DNA from: Pseudomonas silvicola
GTDB taxonomy: Bacteria; Pseudomonadota; Gammaproteobacteria; Pseudomonadales; Pseudomonadaceae
DNA: 64,000 nt
NCBI RefSeq assembly: GCF_026651855.1
Contig: NZ_CP093280.1
Location: 6,594,501 to 6,658,500, forward strand
Direction of reading: 5' to 3'
The notes beneath the pieces are model-generated. The model searched no databases. It saw only the letters and a program-made list of their open reading frames with translations, and had not been told where the DNA came from. The position numbers and the translations under genes are program-made. Position 1 is the first letter of the stretch; every line of letters starts with the position of its first letter. Positions 47,911-57,456 of the stretch are shown one piece after another.

Positions 47911-49605
47911 TCAGAAACCCAGGCTCAAGTGTTCGGCGATCGGCCCCAGGGCCAGGGTCGGCAGGAAGGTCAGCCCGCCTACCAGCAAGATCGTCACGGT
48001 CAACAAGGTGACGAACAGCGGCCCGTGGGTAGGAAAGCTGTTCGCGCCCAGCGGTGCGGTCTTCTTCAGCGCCAGGCTGCCGGCCAGGGCCAGGATCGGC
48101 AGGATGTAGCCGAAGCGCCCGATCAGCATGCCCAGCCCCAGCATCAGGTTGTGGAACGCGGTGTTGGCGCTGAAACCGCCGAACGCCGAGCCGTTGTTGG
48201 CACTGGCCGAGGTGTAGGCGTACAGCAACTGGCTGAAGCCGTGGGGCCCCGGGTTGCTGACTGCCGATGCCGGCCCCGCCAGGCTGGCGGCGATGGCGCC
48301 CAGCACCAGCACGCCGATGGGCATGACCAGCAGGGTGACGACCAGCAGCTTGACCTCGGTGGCCTGGATTTTCTTGCCCAGGTATTCCGGGGTGCGGCCG
48401 ATCATCAGCCCGGCCAGGAACACCGCCGTCAGCACGTTCAGCAACATCCCATAGAGCCCGGCGCCGACGCCGCCGAAGATCACCTCGCCGACCATCATGT
48501 TCACCAGCGCCACCATGCCGGTCAGCGGGTTGAGGCTGTCGTGCATGGCATTGACCGAGCCGTTGGACGCGGCCGTGGTGGTCACGGCCCACAGCACCGA
48601 AGCGGTGGTGCCAAAACGTGCCTCCTTGCCTTCCTGCGGCGCAGTCTGTTCAATCTGCGCGCCCTGTAGCGCCGGGTTGGCCTGGAACTCGCTGTACAAC
48701 GCCACCCCGCCACCAATCAGAAACAGGGCGAACATGCAGGCGATGATTGCCCGGCTCTGGCGCATGTCCTTCACGTAATGGCCGAAGGTGAACACCAGGG
48801 CCACCGGGATCAGGATGATCGACACCACTTCCAGCAGGTTGCTCAGGGCCGTGGGGTTTTCGAACGGGTGCGCCGAGTTGACGCCGAAGAAGCCGCCGCC
48901 ATTGGTGCCCAGTTGCTTGATGGCAATCTGGCTGGCCGCCGGGCCCAGGGGAATGACCTGGTCGGCGCCCTGCACGGTGACGGCATCGATGTAATGCATG
49001 AAGGTCTGCGGCACGCCTTGCCAGACCAGCACCAGGGCCAGCACCAGGCACAGCGGCAAGAGGCCATAGAGGGTGGCGCGGGTCATGTCGGCCCAGAAGT
49101 TGCCCAGGGTTTTCGCCGAGCGCCGGCCGATACCCCGGCACAAGGCAACCAGCACGGCGATGCCGGTGGCGGCGCTGACGAAGTTCTGCACGGTAAGGCC
49201 AACCATCTGGCTGAAGTAGCTCAGGGATGCTTCGCCGCTGTAGGCCTGCCAGTTGGTGTTGGTGACGAAGCTGACCGCGGTGTTGAACGCCAGGGTCCAC
49301 TCCATGCCCGGCAGGTGTTGCGGGTTGGCCGGCAGATACTGCTGAAACAACAGCACGGCCATCAGCACGATGAAGCCGGCGAGGTTGAAGGCCAGCAGCG
49401 CCAGGGTGTAGCGTTGCCAGCTCTGCTCTTCATTGGCATCGACGCCCGCCAGGCGATAGCAGCCCCGCTCCACCGGGCCGAGGATGGGCGTCAGCCACGT
49501 GCGCTGGCCTTCCATCACCTTGTAATAGAACCGCCCCAGGAACGGTGCCGGAACCAGCACCAGGGCCAGGAACGCCACCAGCAGCCCATAGTCATAGCTG
49601 TGCAT
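47911..49605 (-). CDS. kdpA: KdpA, K+-translocating subunit
   Basis: A 564-residue membrane protein with about ten helices and four selectivity-filter-like segments, including [51 protein letters not shown] and [14 protein letters not shown]. It binds K+ and forms the path to KdpB. The ATG at 49605 is correct by length; the frame is open much further upstream but that part is non-coding promoter DNA and kdpF. Confidence 0.96.
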   Translation of the reverse strand: MHSYDYGLLVAFLALVLVPAPFLGRFYYKVMEGQRTWLTPILGPVERGCYRLAGVDANEEQSWQRYTLALLAFNLAGFIVLMAVLLFQQYLPANPQHLPGMEWTLAFNTAVSFVTNTNWQAYSGEASLSYFSQMVGLTVQNFVSAATGIAVLVALCRGIGRRSAKTLGNFWADMTRATLYGLLPLCLVLALVLVWQGVPQTFMHYIDAVTVQGADQVIPLGPAASQIAIKQLGTNGGGFFGVNSAHPFENPTALSNLLEVVSIILIPVALVFTFGHYVKDMRQSRAIIACMFALFLIGGGVALYSEFQANPALQGAQIEQTAPQEGKEARFGTTASVLWAVTTTAASNGSVNAMHDSLNPLTGMVALVNMMVGEVIFGGVGAGLYGMLLNVLTAVFLAGLMIGRTPEYLGKKIQATEVKLLVVTLLVMPIGVLVLGAIAASLAGPASAVSNPGPHGFSQLLYAYTSASANNGSAFGGFSANTAFHNLMLGLGMLIGRFGYILPILALAGSLALKKTAPLGANSFPTHGPLFVTLLTVTILLVGGLTFLPTLALGPIAEHLSLGF

Positions 49606-49613
49606 GGCCGCTC

Positions 49614-49703
49614 CTAGTTGCGATCGGCGCGTAACAGCGCCAGGGTCAGATACACAAACAGCCCTGCTGCCAGCAGCAAAGCCACCCCGTCCAGAACGTT
49701 CAT
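49614..49703 (-). CDS. kdpF: KdpF small subunit
   Basis: A 29-residue single-helix protein, [20 protein letters not shown] then LALLRADRN, typical of KdpF, 8 bases before kdpA. It stabilises the Kdp complex. GAGGAG precedes the ATG. First gene of kdpFABC(DE). Confidence 0.9.
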   Translation of the reverse strand: MNVLDGVALLLAAGLFVYLTLALLRADRN

Positions 49704-50089
49704 GCCGTTTCTCCTCGTTCGATACACGAAAAGGCCGCTTCCCTGCGCCCTTGCGGGGTTCGGCGTCAACCGAAAAGCCTTGGGGGGGAAGCCAGCCATT
49801 CGTCGGTATTGTCGGAAAACACCGCGTAAAGGAACGAGACTGAAAGCAGCAGACAGGTATAAAGAAATCGTAAAGAATGCCGATGTAGAGCTGTCTCCAG
49901 ATCGAAATCGGGAAAATGTAGCCAATTGTATCGAGACCGATACATAGACGACATTCCAGCGACACGCCCGCGAGTAACCCTCGTTCGCCGCTCCCAATCC
50001 GAACATGACTACCAGCCCGCCGGGCGAACGCTTACCTTATGGGTAAATGACGCGGCCCCGTCGCCGTGGCTGGCAGCAATACCAGGCAG
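49704..50089. other. kdpF / response regulator divergent region
   Basis: About 386 non-coding bases. The middle is AT-richer than its surroundings and contains the candidate KdpE site (49857-49876). An in-frame extension of kdpF through this region lacks coding character. No promoter for the regulator on the right could be fixed. Confidence 0.6.
49857..49876 (-). promoter_or_regulatory. candidate KdpE binding site
   Basis: On the minus strand CTTTAC-GATTTC-TTTATAC gives two T-rich half-sites with an 11-base period, about 155-173 bases before kdpF. This resembles the TTTATAC/TTTACAC type sites known for E. coli KdpE. Inferred. Confidence 0.45.
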
Positions 50090-50101
50090 ATGAACGCAAG
50101 C

Positions 50102-50866
50102 ATGCAGAACACCCCGCTCCCCCTCAGCGATGCCAGCAAGACCCTCGTCGGCGACGATGACAAACGCTGGAATACCCGTGCCCTGATCGTGGATGACGAC
50201 GTACCGATTCGCGAGCTGCTGATCGACTACCTGGCGCGCTTCGGCATTCTCGCCCTGGGTGTCAGCGACGGTGAAGGCATGCGCCAGGCGCTGCTGGAAG
50301 AAAACTTCGACGTGGTGGTGCTGGACCTGATGCTGCCCGGCGAAGACGGCCTGTCGTTGTGCCGCTGGTTGCGGGCTGAATCCGACATTCCGATCCTGAT
50401 GCTGACCGCGCGCTGCGAGCCGACCGACCGCATCATCGGCCTGGAGCTGGGCGCTGACGACTACATGGCCAAGCCGTTCGAACCGCGCGAACTGGTGGCC
50501 CGTATCCAGACTATCCTACGCCGCGTGCGTGACGACCGCACCGAGCAGCGTGCCAACGTGCGCTTCGACAACTGGCGCCTGAACAGCGTGCTGCGCCAGC
50601 TGATCTCCTCCGATGGGCTGGTGGTGCCGCTGTCCAATGCTGAATTCCGCCTGTTGTGGGTATTCCTGGAGCGCCCGCGCCGCGTGCTCAGCCGTGAACA
50701 ACTGCTGGACGCCGCCCGCGGCCGCTCCATCGAAGCCTTCGACCGCAGCATCGACCTGCTGGTCTCGCGCCTGCGCCAGAAGCTGGGCGACGACCCCAAG
50801 GCACCGCAATTGATCAAGACCGTGCGCGGTGAAGGTTACCTGTTCGATGCCCGAGACATTGGCTGA
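50102..50866 (+). CDS. OmpR-family response regulator
   Basis: A 254-residue regulator. After a 25-residue leader comes the receiver (RALIVDDDVPIRELLIDYLARFG, phospho-Asp in VVVLDLMLPGEDGL, Lys in DYMAKPFEPRELV), then a winged helix ending FDRSIDLLVSRLRQKLGDDPKAPQLIKTVRGEGYLF. The start is uncertain: ATG codons at 50090 and 50102 both lack a good ribosome site. Its TGA shares one base with the kinase ATG. The signal sensed is unknown. Confidence 0.9.
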   Translation: MQNTPLPLSDASKTLVGDDDKRWNTRALIVDDDVPIRELLIDYLARFGILALGVSDGEGMRQALLEENFDVVVLDLMLPGEDGLSLCRWLRAESDIPILMLTARCEPTDRIIGLELGADDYMAKPFEPRELVARIQTILRRVRDDRTEQRANVRFDNWRLNSVLRQLISSDGLVVPLSNAEFRLLWVFLERPRRVLSREQLLDAARGRSIEAFDRSIDLLVSRLRQKLGDDPKAPQLIKTVRGEGYLFDARDIG

Positions 50867-51951
50867 TGCGCAGCCCTGATACGCTGTTCGCCCGTCTGTT
50901 CGGTGTATCGCTGATTGCCATCATCTTTGCCCACCTGCTGGCTTTCCTGTGGTTCCAGCAGTACGGCTTCCCGCCGCCGCCTCACCGCGAAGAGCTTCGC
51001 GAAGCGCTGGCCCAGCGCCGCGCGGAGCTGGGGCCAAACCCCACGCCCGAAGCGCGCGCTGAACTGGAAAAACTGCGCCAGGAAGAGCGTCGGCCACCGC
51101 CGCCGCTGTTCGGCGGGCCCATGGTACCGCTGATGTTCCAGCTGATTACCCTGGTAGTGGCCGCCTGGTTCGGTGCCAAGGCGTTGTCGCGGCCTATTCG
51201 CCGTTTCAGTGAAGCGGCGGAGCGGCTCAGCGAAAACCTGGACGCCCCGCCCCTGGAGGAAACCGGCCCGCTGGAAGCTCGCCAGGTCGCGCATACCTTC
51301 AACCGCATGCAGGAGCGCATCCGCGAACAGGTGCAGCAGCGCGCACGCATGCTCGGCGCCGTGTCCCACGACCTGCGTACACCGTTGTCGCGACTCAAGC
51401 TGCGCCTGGAGCAGATCGATAACGAGAAGCTGCAAGGCCAGATGCGCCAGGACCTGGATGACATGATCGGCATGCTCGACGCCACCCTCACCTACCTGCA
51501 CGAACAGCGCACCAGCGAAGCGTTGCAATGGTACGACCTGCAGGCACTGGTGGAATCGCTGGTGGAAAATGCCCAGGACCATGGCGCCGACATTCAGGCC
51601 AAGGGCACCTGCGCGCCCCTGCAGGTGCAGCCCATGGCCCTGCGCTCGTGCATCAGCAACCTGGTGGACAACGCCCTGCGCTACGGCGGCGCCACCCTGG
51701 TGGACATCCAGGACACCCGCGACCAGGTCACCATCCGCGTCATCGACCATGGGCCGGGCATCAGCGCCGACAAGCGTGAAGCGGTGTTCGAGCCGTTCTT
51801 CAGGCTGGAAGGCTCGCGCAATCGCAATTCCGGTGGAGTCGGGCTGGGGATGACCATTGCACGCGAAGCGTGCCAGCGGCTGGGCGGGCAGTTGAGCCTG
51901 GAGGAGACGCCGGGAGGCGGGCTGACGGCGGTCATTCGGTTGCCGCGGTAG
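50866..51951 (+). CDS. sensor histidine kinase
   Basis: A 361-residue kinase. Membrane segments lie at about residues 10-30 and 85-105, bracketing a short periplasmic loop that is Pro- and charge-rich (FPPPPHREELREALAQRR). HAMP follows, then GAVSHDLRTPLSRLK with the phospho-His, and the ATPase boxes NLVDNALRYGG, DHGPGISADKRE and GVGLGMTIAREA. It works with the overlapping response regulator. The small loop suggests sensing of a simple cue such as an ion or membrane state (inference). Confidence 0.9.
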   Translation: MRSPDTLFARLFGVSLIAIIFAHLLAFLWFQQYGFPPPPHREELREALAQRRAELGPNPTPEARAELEKLRQEERRPPPPLFGGPMVPLMFQLITLVVAAWFGAKALSRPIRRFSEAAERLSENLDAPPLEETGPLEARQVAHTFNRMQERIREQVQQRARMLGAVSHDLRTPLSRLKLRLEQIDNEKLQGQMRQDLDDMIGMLDATLTYLHEQRTSEALQWYDLQALVESLVENAQDHGADIQAKGTCAPLQVQPMALRSCISNLVDNALRYGGATLVDIQDTRDQVTIRVIDHGPGISADKREAVFEPFFRLEGSRNRNSGGVGLGMTIAREACQRLGGQLSLEETPGGGLTAVIRLPR

Positions 51952-52102
51952 GGGGTTGGGGTGGGGCGAGCGCCCCGGCCAGGCAGCTCGCCCTCCCGCA
52001 TGTCCCCGCCCATACAAACCCCACACACTCTCGACATCCCCCCGATAGATTCTCTATGCGCCGGTGGTTCGTAACCGGCGACCCTACAGGGGAGACAACC
52101 CA

Positions 52103-53014
52103 ATGATCAGCGGCGTAAGCAGCAGCAATTACTCGAGCTACAGCAGCTCGACCAGCACCACCTCCAGCGCGCAACTGAAGAAGTTCCAGGAAGAACTGTT
52201 TGCCAGCCTTGATACAGATGGCAACGGGGAAGTGAGCAGCGATGAGCTGAACACGGCGATTTCCAACAGTTCGAGCAGTGGCACCACCAATGACGGCGGT
52301 ATCCTGGTCAGCCTGAGCAAGAATTTCAGCAGCCTGGACAGTGACTCCGACGACGGCCTGACCCTGGACGAGATGGCGGCCTTGCAACCGCCTGCCCCGC
52401 CCACCCAGGACAGCGACGGCGCGCCCAGCACCGATGCGGTCGATGACCTGCTCAGTGCCATCGACAGCGACGGCAGCGGTTCTATCAGCAGTGACGAGCT
52501 GAGTTCGGCCCTGACCAGCGCCGGCGATACGACCGATGACAGCAGCGAGCTGTTCTCGGCCCTGGACACCAACGGGGACGGCACGGTCAGCAAGGACGAA
52601 CTGGCGGCCGCCATGCAGCCACCACCACCGCCACCACCGTCCAACACCAGCAACCTGGCCAGCGACCTGTTCAGCAGTCTCGATTCGGACGGCAGCGGTG
52701 GCATTTCGTCGGCCGAACTGACCAGCGCCCTGAGCGCCAGCAGCACGTCGACCAGCGGCACCGCCAGCAGCAGTTCGTCGAGCAGCAGCGACGCCACCCA
52801 GGTGTTCAGTGACCTGGACACCAACCAGGATGGCACGGTCAGCGCCCAGGAACTGGCCGCCGCCCTGCAGTCCTCGGGTGACCAGAGCAGCAGTTCGGAT
52901 ACCGCCAGCAGCGACACCGCGGCAGCCCTGAACAAGATGATCGCCGCCCTGACCAAGCAGTACGGTACCGACACGCAACAAACCGTGGGCAGTCAGCTCA
53001 GCGTAGCCGCCTGA
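52103..53014 (+). CDS. six-EF-hand calcium-binding protein (XopAW-like)
   Basis: A 303-residue Ser/Thr/Asp-rich protein with six 12-residue EF-hand loops at residues 37-48, 79-90, 121-132, 155-166, 194-205 and 239-250 (for example DTDGNGEVSSDE and DTNGDGTVSKDE). Linkers are low-complexity with Pro runs near 96-100 and 172-179 and a Ser run near 222-229. No signal peptide is seen. GGGGAG precedes the ATG. It lies 150 bases after the two-component genes, so Ca2+ control or signalling is plausible. Confidence 0.87.
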   Translation: MISGVSSSNYSSYSSSTSTTSSAQLKKFQEELFASLDTDGNGEVSSDELNTAISNSSSSGTTNDGGILVSLSKNFSSLDSDSDDGLTLDEMAALQPPAPPTQDSDGAPSTDAVDDLLSAIDSDGSGSISSDELSSALTSAGDTTDDSSELFSALDTNGDGTVSKDELAAAMQPPPPPPPSNTSNLASDLFSSLDSDGSGGISSAELTSALSASSTSTSGTASSSSSSSSDATQVFSDLDTNQDGTVSAQELAAALQSSGDQSSSSDTASSDTAAALNKMIAALTKQYGTDTQQTVGSQLSVAA

Positions 53015-53025
53015 CCTTCACGCCG

Positions 53026-53047
53026 CGGGCAGCCTTCGGGCTGCCCG
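53026..53047. terminator. hairpin terminator between convergent genes
   Basis: 9-bp stem CGGGCAGCC/GGCTGCCCG with a stable TTCG loop. It has little T run on either strand, but sits exactly between two convergent stops. Confidence 0.6.
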
Positions 53048-53049
53048 TC

Positions 53050-54105
53050 TCAGGCCTTGCTGGCACCGCCATGGCTGCTGCGGGTCCAGTCCAGCAACAG
53101 GCTGTACCCAATGGCCAGCAACGTCGGGCCAATGAACAGGCCGATGAAGCCGAAGGCCAGCAGGCCGCCGAACACCCCCAGCAACACGATCACCAATGGC
53201 AAGTCGCCGCCCCGGCTGATCAGGTAGGGCTTGAGCACGTTGTCGACGCCACTGATGATGAACGTGCCCCACACCCCCAGAAACACCGCCATGCCGTACT
53301 CGCTTTTCCACACCAGCCAGGCCGTGGCGGGTATCCATGCCAGGGGCGGGCCCATGGGAATCAGGCTGAGCAGGAAGGTGACGATGCCCAGCACCAGTGC
53401 CCCGGGAATACCCGCGATGAGGAAACCGATGAGCGCCAGCACCGCCTGGGCCGCCGCCGTGCCGATGACGCCATTGACCACCCGCTGTACCGTGCCAGCC
53501 ACCAGTTCCAGGTAGTACTCGGCGCGCTCGCCCACCAGCCGCTCCAGCAGGCGCAGCACGAAGGCCGCCAGGCGCGGGCCGTCACGGTAGAAAAAGAACA
53601 CGAACACCAGGCTCAGGGTCAGTTCGAGGATACCGCCGCCGATCTGTGCGCTGCGCGCCAGCAGCCAGTTGCCCACCTGCCCCAGGTACGGCTTGACACT
53701 GACCATCAGCGCCGCGCCCTGCTGATCGAGGGTGTCCCACCAGGCCGCCAGGCGGGGCCCTACCAGCGGCAGCGCCACCAGCCAATCGGGTGCCGCCGGC
53801 AGGCCGTCCACCTGTACATCGCGAACAAAGGCGATGGCATCGCGAATATGGTCGGCCAGGTTGAAGCCCAGCCATACCAACGGCAGGATCACCAGCAATA
53901 TCCAGCCCAGGGTCAGAATACTGGCCGCCAGTGTCTCGCGGCCACCCAGCCAGCGGGTCAGCAGGCGCATCAGTGGCCAACTGGCGTAGGCCAGGATGGC
54001 GCCCCACAGCAGCGCCGAAATGAACGGTGCCATCACCCACAGGCAGGCGCCCAGCAGCACCAGCAGGATGATCTGTACCAGGAGGCGATCATTGTTGAAC
54101 ATCAC
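53050..54105 (-). CDS. AI-2E family (PerM-like) membrane protein
   Basis: A 351-residue permease with seven to eight membrane helices. Early segments include LLGACLWVMAPFISALLWGAILAYASWPL; the C-terminal part has GVWGTFIISGVDNVLKPYLISRGGDLPLVIVLLGVFGGLLAFG, the strongest AI-2E signature. Members have been linked to autoinducer export or Na+/H+ antiport; the substrate here cannot be told. It is separated by 14 bases from the DUF4892 gene upstream, probably one transcript. Confidence 0.88.
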   Translation of the reverse strand: MMFNNDRLLVQIILLVLLGACLWVMAPFISALLWGAILAYASWPLMRLLTRWLGGRETLAASILTLGWILLVILPLVWLGFNLADHIRDAIAFVRDVQVDGLPAAPDWLVALPLVGPRLAAWWDTLDQQGAALMVSVKPYLGQVGNWLLARSAQIGGGILELTLSLVFVFFFYRDGPRLAAFVLRLLERLVGERAEYYLELVAGTVQRVVNGVIGTAAAQAVLALIGFLIAGIPGALVLGIVTFLLSLIPMGPPLAWIPATAWLVWKSEYGMAVFLGVWGTFIISGVDNVLKPYLISRGGDLPLVIVLLGVFGGLLAFGFIGLFIGPTLLAIGYSLLLDWTRSSHGGASKA

Positions 54106-54119
54106 GGCGGCGCGGCTCC

Positions 54120-54932
54120 TCAGCGAATCAGGTCGATGTGCAGGCCGCCCTTGGCCGGGTCGCCCAGTTCCAGGCGCGCGGCGCGCACGCCCTGGGCCAC
54201 CAGCGCCTGGCGCCAGGGCTCGGCGGCCGGCCCTGCGAGCGTGACGCGCAGGGTGCTGTCCTGGTTCAGGCTGCGAGCCAGCAACGCCACCCAGTCGGCG
54301 GGCGGTGGCGCGCTGCCCAGGTCAGGGTAGTCAAGGCGGCCGGTGCTGCGCAGCTCGCGCAATACCGTGCCTGGGGTCGGCAATACCGTGCCCAGGGGCG
54401 CGGCCGCCACGAATTGCTCGACGTGCAGGTAAGGCCGGCGGCTGCCGCGGTTGATGGCGTACAGGGCAAACAACGTGTCAGGCCCCGAAGCCGCATGGCG
54501 CATCAGCACCATGCCCTGCTGCTCATCAGCCCCCACCAGTTTGCCATTGGCGAAGATTTCATTGGCCCACAGGCTGGACTCGCCGCAGTCACGCGACTGG
54601 CACCAGAACAGCACATGGGCGCCCTGGGCCAGCAGGCTCTGGCGCGCGGTGTCCAGTGCATCGGTGGCCGAAGCCCCGGGTGCCAGCTCGTAGGTCACCG
54701 AACTGAGCTGCCCGCGAGCATTGATCTGGGCGTCCATGCGCAACTGATTGCTGATCTTGCGTACCGCGCCCAGAGGGTAAAGGCGCTCGGCGTCAGCGGC
54801 CGGTTTCTGGTCCACGACCTGTGCATCGGCGGGTGCCGCCACCCCGGTCAGGTCGGCAGCCTGGGCTGCGGCACCCAGCAAACAGGCGAACAGCCCGCAG
54901 AACAGGCGCGAAGCGCGCGTGGCCGCCCTCAT
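54120..54932 (-). CDS. DUF4892 secreted protein
   Basis: A 270-residue exported protein. Its signal peptide ends near AAAQA (residue 25). The body holds YPLGAVRKISNQLRMDAQINARGQ and a Cys pair in FWCQSRDCGESSLWANEIF, characteristic of DUF4892, and ends with an OmpA-like small helix-strand repeat (LVAQGVRAARLELGDP). Probably periplasmic or outer-membrane-associated; function is unknown. Confidence 0.8.
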   Translation of the reverse strand: MRAATRASRLFCGLFACLLGAAAQAADLTGVAAPADAQVVDQKPAADAERLYPLGAVRKISNQLRMDAQINARGQLSSVTYELAPGASATDALDTARQSLLAQGAHVLFWCQSRDCGESSLWANEIFANGKLVGADEQQGMVLMRHAASGPDTLFALYAINRGSRRPYLHVEQFVAAAPLGTVLPTPGTVLRELRSTGRLDYPDLGSAPPPADWVALLARSLNQDSTLRVTLAGPAAEPWRQALVAQGVRAARLELGDPAKGGLHIDLIR

Positions 54933-55033
54933 CGCAGGGGCATCAAAGCAGTGTGGCGGTCGTTCATGGTGTCTCCCTTGTCAACCCGGCTTCCTCGTCA
55001 GCCCGCCAAGCCTCGACACTTGCCCGCCTCAAG

Positions 55034-55888
55034 TCAAGGCATGGCGAAAAAGCGATTGAAACAGCTTGCTACAAGGCCTGCCCCCTCCTCGTCGTTCAGG
55101 TGCAGATGGTGGCCGCCGGGCAAGGTTTCGTGACTGAAGGGTAGCTGAGAAAGCAGATGAGGATGCTTGGCCAGCATGCCCTCGGCGGCTACCAGCAAGT
55201 GCGCCGGGCAGGCGATGCGCTGCACGAAGGACAGCCCTTGTTCCTGGGACATGCGCAAGGGCGTGGACAGGGTCAGGCGGCTGTCGCTGCGCCAACTGTA
55301 GCCCCCTGGTACCGGCATCAGGCCGCGCTGGGCCAGTAATTCGGCCGCGTCGCGGCTGACCGCGACCATGCCCTTCATGCGGGCTTCTACCCCACGTTCG
55401 AAACTGGGGTATACCGACTTGCGCTTGCCGGGCAACGCCAGTTGCTCCTGCAACGCCTGGCCAAAGCGTTCGGCGGTGGTCTGCGGCGCCGTGGGCGGTG
55501 GCAGCACGGCGTCGATCAGCGCCAGGCGCTCGATCCGCTCGGGCATTGAGCCGGCCAGCACCACCGAGACAATGGCACCCAGGGAATGGCCCAGCAGACC
55601 AAAGCGCTGCCAACCCAGTTGCTCGGCGACCTGCAACACGTCGTAGGCATAATCCCACAACGCATACCCCGCGCCCGCCGGCCGATGCTGGGACAGCCCG
55701 TGGCCGGCCATGTCCAGGGCGACGATGCGCAAGCCCTGCAAACGCGGCGCCAGGCGCGCGAAGCTGTTGGCATTGTCCAGCCAGCCGTGCAGCGCGATCA
55801 CCGGCCGGCCGTCCGCTGGGCCGAACACGTGGGCGGCCAATTCGATGTGTGGCAGGCTCAGGCGGATTTCCTCGACACCGGTACTCAT
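55034..55888 (-). CDS. alpha/beta hydrolase
   Basis: A 284-residue hydrolase. The oxyanion motif is IALHGWLDNANSF, the nucleophile elbow LLGHSLGAIVS, an acid residue probably lies in LLVAAEGML, and the catalytic His is in LPGGHHLHL. The ATG at 55888 overlaps the stop of the upstream hydrolase gene (ATGA), so the two hydrolases are co-translated. It is an esterase or acyl hydrolase of unknown substrate. The copy is complete. Confidence 0.87.
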   Translation of the reverse strand: MSTGVEEIRLSLPHIELAAHVFGPADGRPVIALHGWLDNANSFARLAPRLQGLRIVALDMAGHGLSQHRPAGAGYALWDYAYDVLQVAEQLGWQRFGLLGHSLGAIVSVVLAGSMPERIERLALIDAVLPPPTAPQTTAERFGQALQEQLALPGKRKSVYPSFERGVEARMKGMVAVSRDAAELLAQRGLMPVPGGYSWRSDSRLTLSTPLRMSQEQGLSFVQRIACPAHLLVAAEGMLAKHPHLLSQLPFSHETLPGGHHLHLNDEEGAGLVASCFNRFFAMP

Positions 55889-57456
55889 GCGCAAGCCCCG
55901 TTGGCGGCGCCTGCCCGCCAGCGGTTGAAAATGGCCTTGAGCAACCGCGCCGTGGCGGTCGGCCGCTCCAGCGGAAACATGTGCCCGCCCGGCACCTGAT
56001 GGGCTTCGCCCTGGCGCAGGCGTTGCACCGAACGCGCATGGTGGGGCAATACCACGCGGCTGTTCTGGCCATGGACCAGTGCCAGGGGCACTTGCAGGCG
56101 GCGGGTACTGGCCGGGCGCACGTGGGGCACGCTGCGGTAGATGTCGATTTCCGTGGCCGCATCGAAGCGCAGCCGCAAGCCGTCACCTTCCGGGCAAAGG
56201 CCGTGCTCCAGATAGGCCTCGAAGCAGTCAGGGTCAAAATCGCGGAACAGCGCCTTGCGGGAAAAGTAGGCACGCGCCGCCTCACGGTTCGGGAACTGCT
56301 CGCGACGGCCCAGGGTGCGCCCCGCCGGGGTCAGGCGGTCGATGAAACCAAAGCGCTTGGCCGCACGAATCACCCATTGGTCAGCCAGGGTCAGCGCCGG
56401 GGCGTCGAGCATGACCACGCCCCGGTACAGCTCTGGGCGCTGCAGCGCCGCATACAGGTGCAACAGGCCGCCAAATGAATGGCCCACCCCCCATACCGGC
56501 TGCGCTTGTGCTTCGAGGTGGTGGACCAGCTCGGCGATCAGCGAATGCCAGTTGTCGGTCACTGGAAACCGCGGGTCATGGGCGTGCTGGGGCAGATGCG
56601 CTACGTGGAAATCGGGGCCCAGCTCGGCGAACAGCTTGCGGTAGGTCCCGCAGGGAAAGCCGTTGGCGGCGCCTGCCCGCCAGCGGTTGAAAATGGCCTT
56701 GAGCAACCGCGCCGTGGCGGTCGGCCGCTCCAGCGGAAACATGTGCCCGCCCGGCACCTGATGGGCTTCGCCCTGGCGCAGGCGTTGCACCGAACGCGCA
56801 TGGTGGGGCAATACCACGCGGCTGTTCTGGCCATGGACCAGTGCCAGGGGCACTTGCAGGCGGCGGGTACTGGCCGGGCGCACGTGGGGCACGCTGCGGT
56901 AGATGCCGATTTCCGTGGCCGCATCGAAGCGCAGCCGCAAGCCGTCACCTTCCGGGCAAAGGCCGTGCTCCAGATAGGCCTCGAAGCAGTCAGGGTCAAA
57001 ATCGCGGAACAGCGCCTTGCGGGAAAAGTAGGCACGCGCCGCCTCACGGTTCGGGAACTGCTCGCGACGGCCCAGGGTGCGCCCCGCCGGGGTCAGGCGG
57101 TCGATGAAACCAAAGCGCTTGGCCGCACGAATCACCCATTGGTCAGCCAGGGTCAGCGCCGGGGCGTCGAGCATGACCACGCCCCGGTACAGCTCTGGGC
57201 GCTGCAGCGCCGCATACAGGTGCAACAGGCCGCCAAATGAATGGCCCACCCCCCATACCGGCTGCGCTTGTGCTTCGAGGTGGTGGACCAGCTCGGCGAT
57301 CAGCGAATGCCAGTTGTCGGTCACTGGAAACCGCGGGTCATGGGCGTGCTGGGGCAGATGCGCTACGTGGAAATCGGGGCCCAGCTCGGCGAACAGCTTG
57401 CGGTAGGTCCCGCAGGGAAAGCCGTTGGCGTGGGCGAAGAAGATGGGTTGCGGCAT
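55885..57456 (-). CDS. alpha/beta hydrolase carrying an in-frame internal tandem duplication
   Basis: A 523-residue product made of two nearly identical hydrolase domains; the ancestral gene would give about 269 residues. Each half has the nucleophile elbow GVGHSFGG (Ser73 and Ser327) and the late His in VPGGHMFPLERP. The junction near residue 264 joins the old C-terminus (RAGAANG) to residue 13 onward of a second copy, so the second domain lacks its first strand and the HANG oxyanion loop becomes AANG. The halves differ at one residue, Gly184 against Asp438. It starts at 57456. Confidence 0.85.
   Translation of the reverse strand: MPQPIFFAHANGFPCGTYRKLFAELGPDFHVAHLPQHAHDPRFPVTDNWHSLIAELVHHLEAQAQPVWGVGHSFGGLLHLYAALQRPELYRGVVMLDAPALTLADQWVIRAAKRFGFIDRLTPAGRTLGRREQFPNREAARAYFSRKALFRDFDPDCFEAYLEHGLCPEGDGLRLRFDAATEIGIYRSVPHVRPASTRRLQVPLALVHGQNSRVVLPHHARSVQRLRQGEAHQVPGGHMFPLERPTATARLLKAIFNRWRAGAANGFPCGTYRKLFAELGPDFHVAHLPQHAHDPRFPVTDNWHSLIAELVHHLEAQAQPVWGVGHSFGGLLHLYAALQRPELYRGVVMLDAPALTLADQWVIRAAKRFGFIDRLTPAGRTLGRREQFPNREAARAYFSRKALFRDFDPDCFEAYLEHGLCPEGDGLRLRFDAATEIDIYRSVPHVRPASTRRLQVPLALVHGQNSRVVLPHHARSVQRLRQGEAHQVPGGHMFPLERPTATARLLKAIFNRWRAGAANGACA
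55898..56659. repeat. 762-bp tandem duplication, copy 1
   Basis: The first of two head-to-tail 762-bp units inside the hydrolase gene. Each boundary is the 9-base repeat CCGTTGGCG (55898, 56660 and 57422). The only difference noticed is T at 56144 against C at 56906. Confidence 0.92.
56660..57421. repeat. 762-bp tandem duplication, copy 2
   Basis: The second unit, encoding the N-terminal domain of the fused hydrolase. The unit length is a multiple of three, so the reading frame is kept. Confidence 0.92.

Noticed and set aside
52672..52930. CRISPR-like or tandem DNA repeat in the EF-hand gene
   Set aside because: The repetition comes from recurring EF-loop and Ser codons; units are not identical and have no spacers.
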